Part shown: one piece after another, positions 36,469 through 44,707 of the stretch
How positions within the stretch are numbered: position 1 is the stretch's first letter
How the letters are laid out: each line of letters opens with the position of its first letter
From: Streptosporangium saharense
Lineage (GTDB): Bacteria; Actinomycetota; Actinomycetes; Streptosporangiales; Streptosporangiaceae
Assembly: GCF_014203715.1 (NCBI RefSeq)
Contig: NZ_JACHJP010000014.1
Coordinates: 1-50,991 of the forward strand
Direction of reading: 5' to 3'
Length of the DNA: 50,991 bases
Notes under the pieces: generated by a model
Databases searched by the model: none
Seen by the model: the letters and a program-made list of their open reading frames with translations, nothing else
What the model was told of the DNA's origin: nothing
Program-made: the position numbers and the translations under genes

Positions 36469-37065
36469 TCAGCTATCGGTGACCGGTTCGGCGAGCAGCA
36501 GGCCCGCGCAGCGGGCGACGAGTTCCTCGGCGTGGGCGGGGATGGGGCTGCCCGCCTGGTGGTGGCGGCGCACCGTGGCGTAGGGCAGGTCCACGGTCGC
36601 CAGCACCAGCCGCTCGATCTCCGACGGTGTGCCCGGCCCGAGCCGCCTGGCCAGGGTGACGATGGCCTCCTCGACCCTGCGGTTGCCGAGCCTCAGCCGC
36701 TCACGCGCCTCCTCCGGCCAGTCGGACTCGCCGAAGTCGGCCGGGCCGTACAGCAGAACGCGGGCCTGGAGCGGGTTGGCGCGGCTCCACGCGACGACGT
36801 GACCGGCCGCGGACATGACGGCCCGCTCCGCCGGTTCCTCGCGCGTGGCGGCCAGGAAACCCTCCTGGAAACGATCGACCGTGCGCAGCCACAGCGCGGC
36901 GAGCAGGGCCGCCCTGCTGGGGAAACGGTGGTAGACCGAGCCGCTCGGCGCCCCCGCCTCACGGGCGACCGCCGCCATGGTGACACTCGCCGGACCCGCC
37001 TGCGCCGCCAGCCGCACCCCGGCGTCGAGGAGCCGATCGACGTCATGCTGCGACGGTCTTCCCAC
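36469..37065 (-). CDS. TetR-family regulator
   Basis: This 198-residue protein has an N-terminal TetR helix-turn-helix: LLDAGVRLAAQAGPASVTMA, then AREAGAPSGSVYHRFPSRAA. The C-terminal ligand domain is helical. The start ATG 37065 gives MGRPSQHDVDRLL, typical of the family. No obvious partner gene lies next to it. The 131 bp upstream toward 37196 contain several GTACGGC-type words but no clear operator. Confidence 0.87.
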   Translation of the reverse strand: MGRPSQHDVDRLLDAGVRLAAQAGPASVTMAAVAREAGAPSGSVYHRFPSRAALLAALWLRTVDRFQEGFLAATREEPAERAVMSAAGHVVAWSRANPLQARVLLYGPADFGESDWPEEARERLRLGNRRVEEAIVTLARRLGPGTPSEIERLVLATVDLPYATVRRHHQAGSPIPAHAEELVARCAGLLLAEPVTDS

Positions 37066-37196
37066 GGCCCAAGGATACGGGCGTCACGGTGCGTGGTCCC
37101 GTACGGCGCCGCGCCGTACAGACAACGCCTCGCTGTTCGGCGTGTACGGCGGCGCGTCTTCTGCTGCGGCGCCGTACACGTGTGGGCACTTCCCGG

Positions 37197-38036
37197 TCAG
37201 TCCCTGGGGCATTCGGCCATTTTCTTCTCCACGTACGTGGTCAGCTCGGGGCTGAGCTTCACCCGGTCCGGCTGCGCCGAGACGATCACCTGCCCGGGGG
37301 CCGTCGGCACCGCGTCCTGGACGAACCAGTCGCCCGGCACGTGCTGAGCGGGGTCCGACCGCTCACCGACCCTGAACTCCGCGATCGAGCCGTCCCGTCC
37401 GGCCAGCACCGCCCGAACCTCGTCCACGGTCATGCCGCGGAACGGGACGCAGTGCAGCAGTTCGCCGGTGGCGTCGGCGTCACCGGCCGAGTCGTACCGC
37501 TCACCGGGCCTGGCCGGGCGGGCGAACCAGATCTGCTCGCTGCCCCGGAACCCCGCGGGAATGCGGAAGGAGACCGCGCAGCCGCCGCCGGGAGACTCGC
37601 ACGCCACCGACTCCTCCTCGATGCCGTCTCCCTCCGAGAGTGTCCTACTGGTGACATGACCGACCGTGCTCGGTGAGCCCGGGGTGATCCAGAGCCGGAT
37701 GTCGAGTCCACGGGCCCTGAACTCGGACGCGAAGCGCTCGGGGTCGGCGTAGAGGTCCTTGACGGTGACGATCCAGTCGTCACCGGAACGCTGGAACGCC
37801 AGCGCGGCGGCCGGGGCGATACCGCTCGGCGCGTCGGCCGGGATGAACACCGCCCCCATGACGATCGCCACCGCCAGCACCGTGGCGACGGGGACCACCA
37901 CCGGCCAGCGCACCCTGCGACGTGCCCTGACCGGCGTCGCCACGATCTCGTCGAACAGCTCCCGCGCGTCCTGCCCCTGTTCCGACGCGTGGGGTACGGG
38001 GTCGATGGCGGCAACCAGCCGGTCAATGTCGCTCAC
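37197..38036 (-). CDS. Membrane-anchored protein, probable anti-sigma partner
   Basis: This 279-residue protein has a short cytoplasmic N-terminus (~45 residues, MSDIDRLVAAIDPVPHA), one membrane helix (~residues 45-67, WPVVVPVATVLAVAIVMGAV) and an extracytoplasmic domain of ~210 residues with an SPGGGCAVSF loop. It overlaps the stop of the ECF sigma gene by ATGA. That coupling and topology are typical for sigma regulators, although the N-terminus lacks a recognisable zinc anti-sigma motif. It may sense an envelope signal. Confidence 0.75.
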   Translation of the reverse strand: MSDIDRLVAAIDPVPHASEQGQDARELFDEIVATPVRARRRVRWPVVVPVATVLAVAIVMGAVFIPADAPSGIAPAAALAFQRSGDDWIVTVKDLYADPERFASEFRARGLDIRLWITPGSPSTVGHVTSRTLSEGDGIEEESVACESPGGGCAVSFRIPAGFRGSEQIWFARPARPGERYDSAGDADATGELLHCVPFRGMTVDEVRAVLAGRDGSIAEFRVGERSDPAQHVPGDWFVQDAVPTAPGQVIVSAQPDRVKLSPELTTYVEKKMAECPRD

Positions 38037-38569
38037 AGGCTCTCTCCTCTCAGTTCCGTGATCGCCTGGTCTTCCTCCGTCAGTCCCAGCGCCCTGGCCA
38101 GCCGCCTGCGCGCGCGGTGCAGCCTGATGCGGGCCGCCGTCGCCGTACAGCCGAGCACCCTGCCGATCTCCGGGCCGGTCAGGCCCTCCCAGCAGGCCAG
38201 CGCGAGCACTTCGCGGTCACGGGCGGAAAGACCGTCGAACGCCACCCGCACATGGTCAAGCCCGTCCGGCCCTGATGCCCGCGTGGCGGACGACTCGTCC
38301 CTCAGCCGTTCCGCCAGCCCGGCCCTGCTGGACTGGCCACGCCGCTGGTTGGCCAGGACACGACAGGCCACGCCGTACAGCCACAGGAGGGCGGTCTCGC
38401 CCTCGGGCACGTCGGCGATGCGCCGCCACGCGGTGAGGAACGTCTCGGACATCACGTCCGCCGTGTCCTCTCGCGAGTCCGTACGGCGTGCGGCGTACTG
38501 ATGGATGGCCGGGTAGTGCGCGTTGTAGATCGCCTCGAAGCGGTCCCGCGCCCCCGGGGGATGGGTCAC
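38033..38569 (-). CDS. ECF (sigma-70 family) RNA polymerase sigma factor
   Basis: This 178-residue protein has region 2 at residues ~8-75 (FEAIYNAHYPAIHQYAARRT, then DTADVMSETFLTAWRR) and region 4 at ~115-165 (LSARDREVLALACWEGLTGP, then EIGRVLGCTATAARIRLHRA). There is no C-terminal extension. It is translationally coupled to the membrane protein downstream, its likely anti-sigma. Target promoters are unknown. Confidence 0.9.
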   Translation of the reverse strand: MTHPPGARDRFEAIYNAHYPAIHQYAARRTDSREDTADVMSETFLTAWRRIADVPEGETALLWLYGVACRVLANQRRGQSSRAGLAERLRDESSATRASGPDGLDHVRVAFDGLSARDREVLALACWEGLTGPEIGRVLGCTATAARIRLHRARRRLARALGLTEEDQAITELRGESL

Positions 38570-38959
38570 CGATGACTCTCCTCATGCCAAGGTGTCAGAC
38601 ATCCCCATACATGTCCGGCACCCCTTCGGGGTGTTTCACCATCCGGTTACGGACGGGATGACCCGTCAGGCCCCCTGCGGACCAGGTCACATAGCCACCG
38701 AAGCCGGACGAACCGTGGCATCACATGGCTTCACGTCGGGTGGCTTCGCGGTTCGCGGTGTCGTACGGCTTCGCGTGGCGGAAGGGTCACTGGCCCCTTA
38801 CCGGGAGCCCAAGAATCGGCCCGCTATCTGTACTTTCCGTATTACATTAGTCACTCTCTGTATAGACGTCGTGCACGGCACGCCCAAGGAAAGGAAAGCC
38901 GATGTCGACCGGACCACGCTCCGTCTCCTGCTGGAGCGGCCCCCGGGGACGTCACTGAC
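38570..38959. other. Intergenic region upstream of the lysis-like genes
   Basis: About 390 bases separate the divergent sigma gene and the membrane-protein gene. The right part (38835-38870) is AT-rich with a TATAGA box at 38861..38866. A small frame from GTG 38871 to TGA 38963 encodes 30 residues (VHGTPKERKADVDRTTLRLL, then LERPPGTSLT) and its stop overlaps the next start, so it may be a tiny translated leader gene. The rest holds nothing I can name. Confidence 0.4.
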
Positions 38960-39373
38960 GTGATGCGCCGGCTCATTCACCGATTGGACCGCCTGATTGG
39001 CTTCCGTGGATCGGTGTTGCTGTTCCTGGCGCTGTGGAGCGCAAGTCAGGCATTCCGACTCGCCTGGCCCGACCCCGTGATCACCAGAACCCCCACATAC
39101 GTCTACCTCGCCAGCGTCGCCCCGCTCGGGATGCTGGCCGTTCCCTGGGCCGCCTGCGCGATCATGTGCGGCATCCAGGCCTTCACCGTGACCGACTGGG
39201 CGGCCTTCGCCCTCGCCGCGGGCGTGCTGGTCGCCTGGGCCGTGATCCACCTGGTTGGCGGCGTCAGAGGGGCGATCCCCCAGGCGTACTGGGCCTGTGT
39301 CGTACAGGTCGCGGTCGCGGGTCTCATCCTGCGCCTGTCGCGCTGGCCCGAGCCAACAGAACGGGGGCAATGA
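38960..39373 (+). CDS. Small membrane protein, phage-like
   Basis: GTG 38960 is followed at once by ATG 38963 (MMRRLIHRLDRLIGF), giving 137-138 residues. Three to four hydrophobic segments are visible (SVLLFLALWSASQAF, YLASVAPLGMLAVPWAACAI, AAFALAAGVLVAWAVIHLV, AYWACVVQVAVAGLILRL). It precedes a small coiled-coil membrane protein and a PGRP/amidase with tight spacing, as in phage lysis modules. A holin-like or structural-membrane role is an inference. Confidence 0.7.
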   Translation: MMRRLIHRLDRLIGFRGSVLLFLALWSASQAFRLAWPDPVITRTPTYVYLASVAPLGMLAVPWAACAIMCGIQAFTVTDWAAFALAAGVLVAWAVIHLVGGVRGAIPQAYWACVVQVAVAGLILRLSRWPEPTERGQ

Positions 39374-39691
39374 ATGGACCCTGGCGTCATCGTCGGCGCG
39401 GCGGGCGCGCTTGCTGGCCTGCTCTCCACCATCTACACCGCCCGGCAGGCCAGGAGGGCGGCACAGGATCAGGAGGCCGCCGCCGAACGCGCGGCACTCC
39501 GCCAGGTCGAACAGGGCGCCTACCAACGAGCGAGCGCCTTCGACGTGGACACCCAGATGCGCATGCAGGCCGAGATCGCACGCCAGGCCGAGCAGATCCG
39601 CACCCTGCAACGACAGGTCGCCAGGCTGACCCGGCAACTCACCCACGTGGGCCTGGTCCCCGACATCGACGACGAGGAAGAACACGCGTGA
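39374..39691 (+). CDS. Small membrane-anchored coiled-coil protein
   Basis: This 105-residue protein starts immediately after the previous stop (TGAATG). One membrane segment at residues ~4-22 (GVIVGAAGALAGLLSTIYTA) is followed by a long charged, Gln/Arg/Ala-rich helix (~25-90) with heptad character (AEIARQAEQIRTLQRQVARL) and an acidic tail (DIDDEEEHA). The layout is that of small phage holin/spanin-like or Rz-like proteins, but no specific family is recognised. Confidence 0.65.
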   Translation: MDPGVIVGAAGALAGLLSTIYTARQARRAAQDQEAAAERAALRQVEQGAYQRASAFDVDTQMRMQAEIARQAEQIRTLQRQVARLTRQLTHVGLVPDIDDEEEHA

Positions 39692-39727
39692 CCCCGTCCA
39701 TCCCACCCACCAACAGAGGAGATGTCC

Positions 39728-40249
39728 GTGAGCATGCTCAGCCGCCGTGACTGGGGGGCAAGACCTCCCAAGGACGCCTACACCACCCTCAACCGCACCA
39801 AGGGCGTCAAGATCCACTACACCGGCGACCACGTCGATCCCGCCCTGGCCAGGGAGCACGCCAAGTGCGTGGCCACGGTCAAGGCGATCCAGGACCACCA
39901 CATGGACGGCAACGGCTGGATCGACATCGGCTACTCGCTGGTGGTCTGCCCGCACCGCACGATCTTCCAGGGCCGTGGCGCCGGGCACCTGCCCGCCGCC
40001 AACGGCGCCGGTCTCAACTCCGACCACTACGCCATCCTGGGCCTGGTCGGCACCTCCGGCCTGACCCAGCCCCCCGACGACTTGTTGCTCGGCATTCTCG
40101 ACGCGATCGACTACCTACGGGAGCACGGCGGCGCGGGCAAGGAGATCAAGGGCCACCGAGACGGCTACTCAACCGACTGCCCCGGCGAAGCCCTATACAC
40201 CTGGATAACCTCCGGCACCCCCCGCCCCACCTCCGACGACTCTCGCTGA
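39728..40249 (+). CDS. PGRP/amidase-2 family peptidoglycan amidase (endolysin-like)
   Basis: I chose the GTG at 39728 because GAGGAG precedes it by 6 nt; ATG 39722 directly abuts that RBS. The 173-residue protein is a single N-acetylmuramoyl-L-alanine amidase domain: LSRRDWGARPP at the start, KGVKIHYTGDH (zinc His), WIDIGYSLVVCPHRTIFQGR, and IKGHRDGYSTDCPGEALY with the second zinc ligands His and Cys. It lacks a signal peptide, as expected for a phage-type endolysin released through a holin. It follows two small membrane proteins and precedes CRISPR array 2. Confidence 0.85.
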   Translation: MSMLSRRDWGARPPKDAYTTLNRTKGVKIHYTGDHVDPALAREHAKCVATVKAIQDHHMDGNGWIDIGYSLVVCPHRTIFQGRGAGHLPAANGAGLNSDHYAILGLVGTSGLTQPPDDLLLGILDAIDYLREHGGAGKEIKGHRDGYSTDCPGEALYTWITSGTPRPTSDDSR

Positions 40250-40329
40250 GTCCCTCTCCCACACCGGCAAGGGTGCTCCCACGCAATGGGGGCACCCCTT
40301 TGCTGTCGTACACCACGTACGACCCGCAA

Positions 40330-40540
40330 GACCCATCCCCGCGTACGCGGGGAGCACGTTCCCTCTGACGCCGGGACAACCCAGTTCAGGGGACCATCCC
40401 CGCGTGCGCGGGGAGCACGGGGCCGCCGCTCGCTTTCCGGGGTTGTAGGGGGGACCATCCCCGCGTGCGCAGGGAGCACGGAGGGCCGCTACCGCCTGGC
40501 CGGTCTCGGGTGGGACCATCCCCGCGTGCGCGGGGAGCAC
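40330..40540 (-). CRISPR. CRISPR array 2 (type I-E repeat), four repeats
   Basis: 28-nt repeats lie at 40330, 40391, 40452 and 40513 with three 33-nt spacers. On the plus strand the repeat begins GGACCATCCCCGCG and ends GGGGAGCAC; transcribed leftward it begins GTGCTCCCCGCGCACG, the classical I-E type. The leftmost repeat has four mismatches (trailer end) and the leader is on the right, so transcription is leftward. No cas genes are nearby. Confidence 0.93.
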
Positions 40541-40656
40541 CCCTCGGCGACCTGCGGGTTTGTCAGTGGAGGGGGCGGAAAATCATTGCTTTCATCGACT
40601 TGGATATTCCGGACACATCGCGAAGCTCGCCGGGATGGCGACAACCACAAGCTAGC
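40541..40656 (-). promoter_or_regulatory. Leader of CRISPR array 2
   Basis: These 116 bases match the left half of the shared leader at 48181..48295 closely (CCTCGGCGACCTGCGGGT, then TTTCATCGACTTGGA, then ACCACAAGCTAGC). The match stops abruptly at GCTAGC (40651..40656), where unrelated accessory DNA begins. Confidence 0.8.
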
Positions 40657-40753
40657 TGTATGAGGTCGGCCGTTGTCGAGGCGGACTGGCACCGGCGGTC
40701 GGGATCATTTTACGGTTGAGCAGAAGCTTGAGCGTGCTGGTTCATGGTGCTGG

Positions 40754-41047
40754 TTAGGGTCTGAGGACGATTTTGCCGTGGGTGTGTCGGCGTTCGAGTT
40801 CGGTGTAGGCCTAGCGGACCTGCGTCAGTGGGTAGACGTTGGCGATCGGGACTTCGAGGTGTCCGTCGGCGATCAGGGCGGCCAGTTCGGCGAGGACCTC
40901 GGCGCCAGGTCTGGCGTTGGTTCCGGGTTCGGTCCTGACCCCGTACCTCGCGGCTGCCGCGAAGTCGGCGATGGTGTCGATCCTTTCGACCTCGACCCGC
41001 AACACCTCGATTCCACCGAACTCGTCGTATCTCACTGCCTTTGTCAT
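40754..41047 (-). pseudogene. Remnant of a quinone/zinc-free alcohol dehydrogenase-like oxidoreductase
   Basis: The frame starts MTKAVRYDEFGGIEVLRVEV, the normal N-terminus of NADP-dependent quinone oxidoreductases, then jumps to a C-terminal part (ERIDTIADFAAAARYG, IADGHLEVPIANVYPLTQVR). After an in-frame TAG (40811..40813) it continues AYTELERRHTHGKIVLRP, the family's usual C-terminal end. A central deletion of most of the protein plus a nonsense codon make it a pseudogene. It lies beside a probable short-chain dehydrogenase. Confidence 0.8.
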
Positions 41048-41090
41048 TGGCTGGCCTCAAGAACGGGAGTGGTCCGTGTCGGTGTGGCTG

Positions 41091-41816
41091 TTACCAGGGC
41101 ACCGTTCCGGCGTCGTCGAAGAATCCGCCGGTCGGTCCGTTGTCGGGCAGGGTCGCGAGGCGAATCGCGATGGCCGCGCCCTGTTGTGGGGTGCGGACGC
41201 CCTGGAAGCCGTTGAGGTCGGTGGCGGTGAAGCCGGGGCAGCCGGAGTTGACCAGGATGTTGGTGTCGCTCAGTTCCTTGGCGTACTGGATGGTGAGGGC
41301 GTTGAGGAAGGTCTTCGAGGCCAGGTAGGCGGCCGGAACCGGGCCCATGTCGATGCCCGGGGTGGTTTGCAGGGCGAGCGAGCCGACGCTGCTGGACATG
41401 TTGACGATCCGCGGTGATGCCGAGTCGCGCAGCATCGGCAGCATCGCGTTGGTGACCCGGACGACCCCGATCACGTTGGTCTCCACGACGACTCGCACGG
41501 TCTCGGGATCGACCGTGGTCGGTGTCTGCGGCATACCGCCGGTGATCGCGGCATTGTTGACCAGGACGTCGAGCCCTCCGGCGTGGTTGGCGATCAGCTC
41601 GGCCGCCGCGGCGACACTTGCGTCGTCGGTGACGTCGAGCGGCACCCCGAACGCGTCGGTCCCGGCCGCGCGCAGCTTCTCCACCGCGGTGTCGCGGCGG
41701 TGTCGATCCCTCGCGCCCACCCCGATTCGCCAGCCAAGCGCACCCAGGCCAACGGCGATCTCGTATCCGATTCCCTTGTTCGCGCCGGTCACCAGCGCGA
41801 TCGTCCGTTCACTCAT
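41091..41816 (-). CDS. Short-chain dehydrogenase/reductase (SDR)
   Basis: The start ATG 41816 is preceded by AGGA, giving 241 residues. Classical SDR features: LVTGANKGIGYEIA cofactor loop near the N-terminus, LDVTDD, NNAAITGG, the catalytic Ser in MSSSVGSLA and YLASK (Tyr-x-x-x-Lys), then NSGCPGFTATDLNG. It should be a cytoplasmic NAD(P)-dependent alcohol/ketone oxidoreductase of unknown substrate. It diverges from the LysR-type gene, a common regulator-target layout. Confidence 0.9.
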   Translation of the reverse strand: MSERTIALVTGANKGIGYEIAVGLGALGWRIGVGARDRHRRDTAVEKLRAAGTDAFGVPLDVTDDASVAAAAELIANHAGGLDVLVNNAAITGGMPQTPTTVDPETVRVVVETNVIGVVRVTNAMLPMLRDSASPRIVNMSSSVGSLALQTTPGIDMGPVPAAYLASKTFLNALTIQYAKELSDTNILVNSGCPGFTATDLNGFQGVRTPQQGAAIAIRLATLPDNGPTGGFFDDAGTVPW

Positions 41817-41935
41817 ACCGTCGATCCTGTTGCGGGCCCGGGTGGGACGTCCAAGACCGGTCGGGTGGACGGCGATACCGCACGGGTATCGGCCGTGGTC
41901 AGCGCTGGATACGAGGCGCTGGATACGATGAGCGG

Positions 41936-42775
41936 GTGGAGACGCGGGAGTTGCGATACTTCGTCGCCGTCGCCGAGGAGTTGCACTTCGGCCGGGCAGC
42001 ACAGCGGCTCTCGATGGCACAACCACCACTGTCGCGGGCGATCCAGCAACTGGAACGGCGGCTCGGAGTCGTTCTGCTGCACCGCACCGCTCGCGCCATC
42101 ACCCTGACCGAGGCCGGGTCGGTGCTGCTGCGGGAGGCCCGGGCCGCGCTCGACGCGGTCGAGGCCGCCGAGCGCCGCACCCGCCGCGCCGCGGCTGACC
42201 AGCCGGGTGTGGTCCTGGCCACCAAGGCCGGGGCGTCCAGGGAACTGTTGGCGAAGCTTCTGCACGCCTACGCCGCCGAATCGGGTGCCGTGGCGGTCGA
42301 GGTGATGCTGTGCGGGCCGGGCGAGCCGGAAAGTCTGCTGCGCACCGGGCGTGCCGACGTCGCCCTGCTCCACCGGCCCTACGACACGACGGCCGGATTC
42401 GACACCGAGGATCTGCACACCGAACAGCAGGTCGTGGTCCTGCCCAAGGGTCATCCCCTCGCCAACCGGGCGCAGCTGTCGTTGGCCGAGGTCAATGCCC
42501 AGACGGACCTGCCCCTGCCGCGCTGGCCCAGACAGGATGGCAGCCATCCGGACGGCCCCGGCCCGCAGGTGCGCGACCACACCCAACTGTTCCAACTGAT
42601 CGCGCTCGGACTGGCCTGCGCCGTCGTACCCGAGTCGCTCCGAGACCGGCTACGCGACGACCACGCCATCGTGCCGGTGCCGGACGCACCGGCCGTCACG
42701 ACCGTCATCGCCTGGCCGCCGCACAGCAGATCCAGAGCCGTCGCCGACCTCGTCCGCACCGCGACACGCCTCTAG
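41936..42775 (+). CDS. LysR-family transcriptional regulator
   Basis: GTG 41936 starts a 279-residue protein with the LysR helix-turn-helix (METRELRYFVAVAEELHFGR, then AAQRLSMAQPPLSRAIQQLE, LGVVLLHRTARAITLTEAG) and a periplasmic-binding-like effector domain (LATKAGASRELL, VVVLPKGHPLA, GLACAVVPESL). It probably controls the divergent SDR gene through the 119-bp intergenic region, where an RBS but no clear T-N11-A box is visible to me. Its stop codon abuts the terminal inverted repeat at 42776. Confidence 0.9.
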   Translation: METRELRYFVAVAEELHFGRAAQRLSMAQPPLSRAIQQLERRLGVVLLHRTARAITLTEAGSVLLREARAALDAVEAAERRTRRAAADQPGVVLATKAGASRELLAKLLHAYAAESGAVAVEVMLCGPGEPESLLRTGRADVALLHRPYDTTAGFDTEDLHTEQQVVVLPKGHPLANRAQLSLAEVNAQTDLPLPRWPRQDGSHPDGPGPQVRDHTQLFQLIALGLACAVVPESLRDRLRDDHAIVPVPDAPAVTTVIAWPPHSRSRAVADLVRTATRL

Positions 42776-42856
42776 GTGTATCGAAAGTGCTGGTCGTCGG
42801 CGTGCACTGCCTAAAGTGGCATGCGGTCTTCGCTCGGTCGTGCTGGGATCAACGCT

Positions 42857-43663
42857 ATGAATGACCATGTCCCTGACGAAGCCGACTTGACGGACAGGAT
42901 GGAACGGAACCTGGCGGAACACGCCTGTCATCTGCACCGGAGTATGCCCAACGCAACTGTCGCAGAGACCGGTGACCTCCTGGTCGCGGACAGCGGCTTG
43001 GACGACGACACGTTCAACATCGTCGCGGCGGCCCGCTTCACCGCCGCCGACGCCACGGCCCGCATCACCGAGACCGTCGGGACGCTGGTCGGCACCGGCC
43101 GCGGTTTCTCCTGGTGGGTGGGCCCTGCCTCGACACCGGCAGACCTCACCACCCGCCTGACGGCGGCCGGTCTGCCGGTGTCCGAATGCGAGACGGCGAT
43201 GTGGGCCGAGCTGGATGACACCCTGCCGCCTCCCGCCGTCCCAGGACTGGACATCCGGACGGTGACCACACCCGAACAGCTCGCCGACTACGCCACGGTC
43301 CTCGCCGCGAACTGGAATCCACCCGCTGAAACCGTCCGCGACTTCTTCGCCCGGGCCGCTTCGCAGGCGCTGGCCACGACCTGCCCGGCCCGGTATCTGG
43401 TGGGCTACGTGGAGAACCGCCCGGTCTGCTCCGCCGAGGTGTTCCACCACGCGGGAGTCGCCGGCATCTACAACATCTCCACCCTGGCCGCCCACCGCCG
43501 ACGCGGCTACGGCGGAGCCATCACGCTCGCGGCCCTCCGTACGGCCCGCGAGCGAGACCACCGCATCGCGGTCCTGCAGGCGTCGGCCGACGGCGAACCC
43601 GTCTACCGCCGCCTGGGATTTCGCGCCTGCGGCCAGTTCGTCGAACATGCCATCAATGCCTGA
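42857..43663 (+). CDS. GNAT-family acetyltransferase
   Basis: The ATG at 42857 (MNDHVPDEADLTDRME) gives 268 residues; an ATG at 42821 adds 12 more. The C-terminal half is the GNAT domain: YNISTLAAHRRRGYGGAITL (acetyl-CoA loop RRGYGG), then AVLQASADGEPVYRRLGFRA. The N-terminal half is a second, degenerate GNAT-like lobe (FSWWVGPASTPADL), as in double-GNAT proteins. Substrate unknown. It begins about 70 bp inside the left terminal repeat. Confidence 0.83.
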   Translation: MNDHVPDEADLTDRMERNLAEHACHLHRSMPNATVAETGDLLVADSGLDDDTFNIVAAARFTAADATARITETVGTLVGTGRGFSWWVGPASTPADLTTRLTAAGLPVSECETAMWAELDDTLPPPAVPGLDIRTVTTPEQLADYATVLAANWNPPAETVRDFFARAASQALATTCPARYLVGYVENRPVCSAEVFHHAGVAGIYNISTLAAHRRRGYGGAITLAALRTARERDHRIAVLQASADGEPVYRRLGFRACGQFVEHAINA

Positions 43664-43792
43664 ACCACCAAGACTCCACGGGCTGACCGTCCGCCATCCC
43701 TGAATGAGCCCGTCACAGCCACTCAAGGATGGCCACTACAAGGACAGTGGCCTCGTAGCGGCCCGCGATGAGGCTTCTGATCTGCGAGGGAT

Positions 43793-44281
43793 TCAGCGGT
43801 GAGGGATGGCGCTGGGGCCGGAAGCCCTCGTGAAGCTCATGTCCATCCAGTGCCGCCAGTTCGAGCCGTTGTCAGTGCGCTCCCATTCGGCCGTCATAGA
43901 GTCGCCGTCTTCGGCGATCACCAGCGTCGCCCGCTCCGTCTCACCGGCGAACGTCCAGACACCCTCGTCGTCGACGCTTGCCCACATGGTGACGAAGTTG
44001 CCGTGATTGTCGAAGGAGCGCATGGGGTAGGTCCGGCTCGCTGGATCGTAGGGCCCGATCATCTCGATGACCTCGACGTGTTCCTCGTTCATGCGCACGT
44101 CCACACGGTGGATGAGGAAGTGCTCGCCCGCCAGCCACTCGTAGGTGTCCGACCCGGCGATGCGGATCGCCGGGTCGATCGCGGTGGCCGCCATACGCCC
44201 CTGCGAACGCCAATGGCCAACCAGCGCATTCAGGCGCTGGTTCTCCGATCGCGGAGCACGGGTGTTGTCGTCTCCCGACAT
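43793..44281 (-). CDS. DUF1579-like protein
   Basis: This 162-residue protein begins with a charged segment (MSGDDNTRAPRSENQ) and then shows the beta-rich pattern of DUF1579/lipocalin-like proteins: LVGHWRSQGRM, YEWLAGEHFLIHRVDVRM, VIEMIGPYDPASRTYPMRSF and WTFAGETERATLVI. No catalytic motif is recognised. It is divergent from the ArsR-SRPBCC pair and shares its operator region, so it may be controlled by that ArsR. Confidence 0.8.
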   Translation of the reverse strand: MSGDDNTRAPRSENQRLNALVGHWRSQGRMAATAIDPAIRIAGSDTYEWLAGEHFLIHRVDVRMNEEHVEVIEMIGPYDPASRTYPMRSFDNHGNFVTMWASVDDEGVWTFAGETERATLVIAEDGDSMTAEWERTDNGSNWRHWMDMSFTRASGPSAIPHR

Positions 44282-44305
44282 GGTGAATCCTCGTCATCGA
44301 TAGAG

Positions 44306-44331
44306 TGTAAGATGTTGCTTAAACACTTACA
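44306..44331. promoter_or_regulatory. Candidate ArsR operator in the divergent region
   Basis: TGTAAG and CTTACA flank a 14-bp centre that also holds TAAG/CTTA arms (AT-rich against a GC-rich background), 25 bp from the DUF1579-like start and about 40 bp from the ArsR start. The symmetry fits a dimeric winged-helix repressor. Confidence 0.5.
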
Positions 44332-44368
44332 TGCTGTCCCAGCAGTGCGCAAACGAAGGCGGTGGCCC

Positions 44369-44707
44369 ATGGACGACGCGCTCCGCGCTGTGGCGGACCC
44401 GACCCGCCGCGCCATCCTCGTCCTGGTGCGGGATCGCGAGGTGTCGGCAGGCGAGATCGCCGAGCGCTTTCCCGAAATCAGTCGCCCTGCGGTATCCCAG
44501 CATCTGCGAACGCTGATAGCAGCCCACCTCGTCGACGTCCGCCGCGCAGGCAATCGCCGCTTCTATCGGCTACGTCCGGAGGGGCTGGCCGAGGCGGTGA
44601 CGTTCCTGGAGACAATGTGGTCCACCTCGCTCAGCCGCCTCCAGCACGAAGCCGAGAAAGAAGAACGCGCGCACACTGGTGCCCAGGACGTGAAGGGATC
44701 GTTGTGA
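44369..44707 (+). CDS. ArsR-family repressor (SRPBCC-associated)
   Basis: The ATG at 44369 gives 112 residues. The winged helix is typical: LRAVADPTRRAILVLVRDRE, VSAGEIAERFPEISRPAVSQ, HLRTLIAAHLVDVRRAGNRR, FYRLRPEGL. It belongs to the metal-independent ArsR group that is coupled to AHSA1/SRPBCC genes. The stop overlaps the next start (GTGA). It probably represses this operon and the divergent gene. Confidence 0.88.
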   Translation: MDDALRAVADPTRRAILVLVRDREVSAGEIAERFPEISRPAVSQHLRTLIAAHLVDVRRAGNRRFYRLRPEGLAEAVTFLETMWSTSLSRLQHEAEKEERAHTGAQDVKGSL

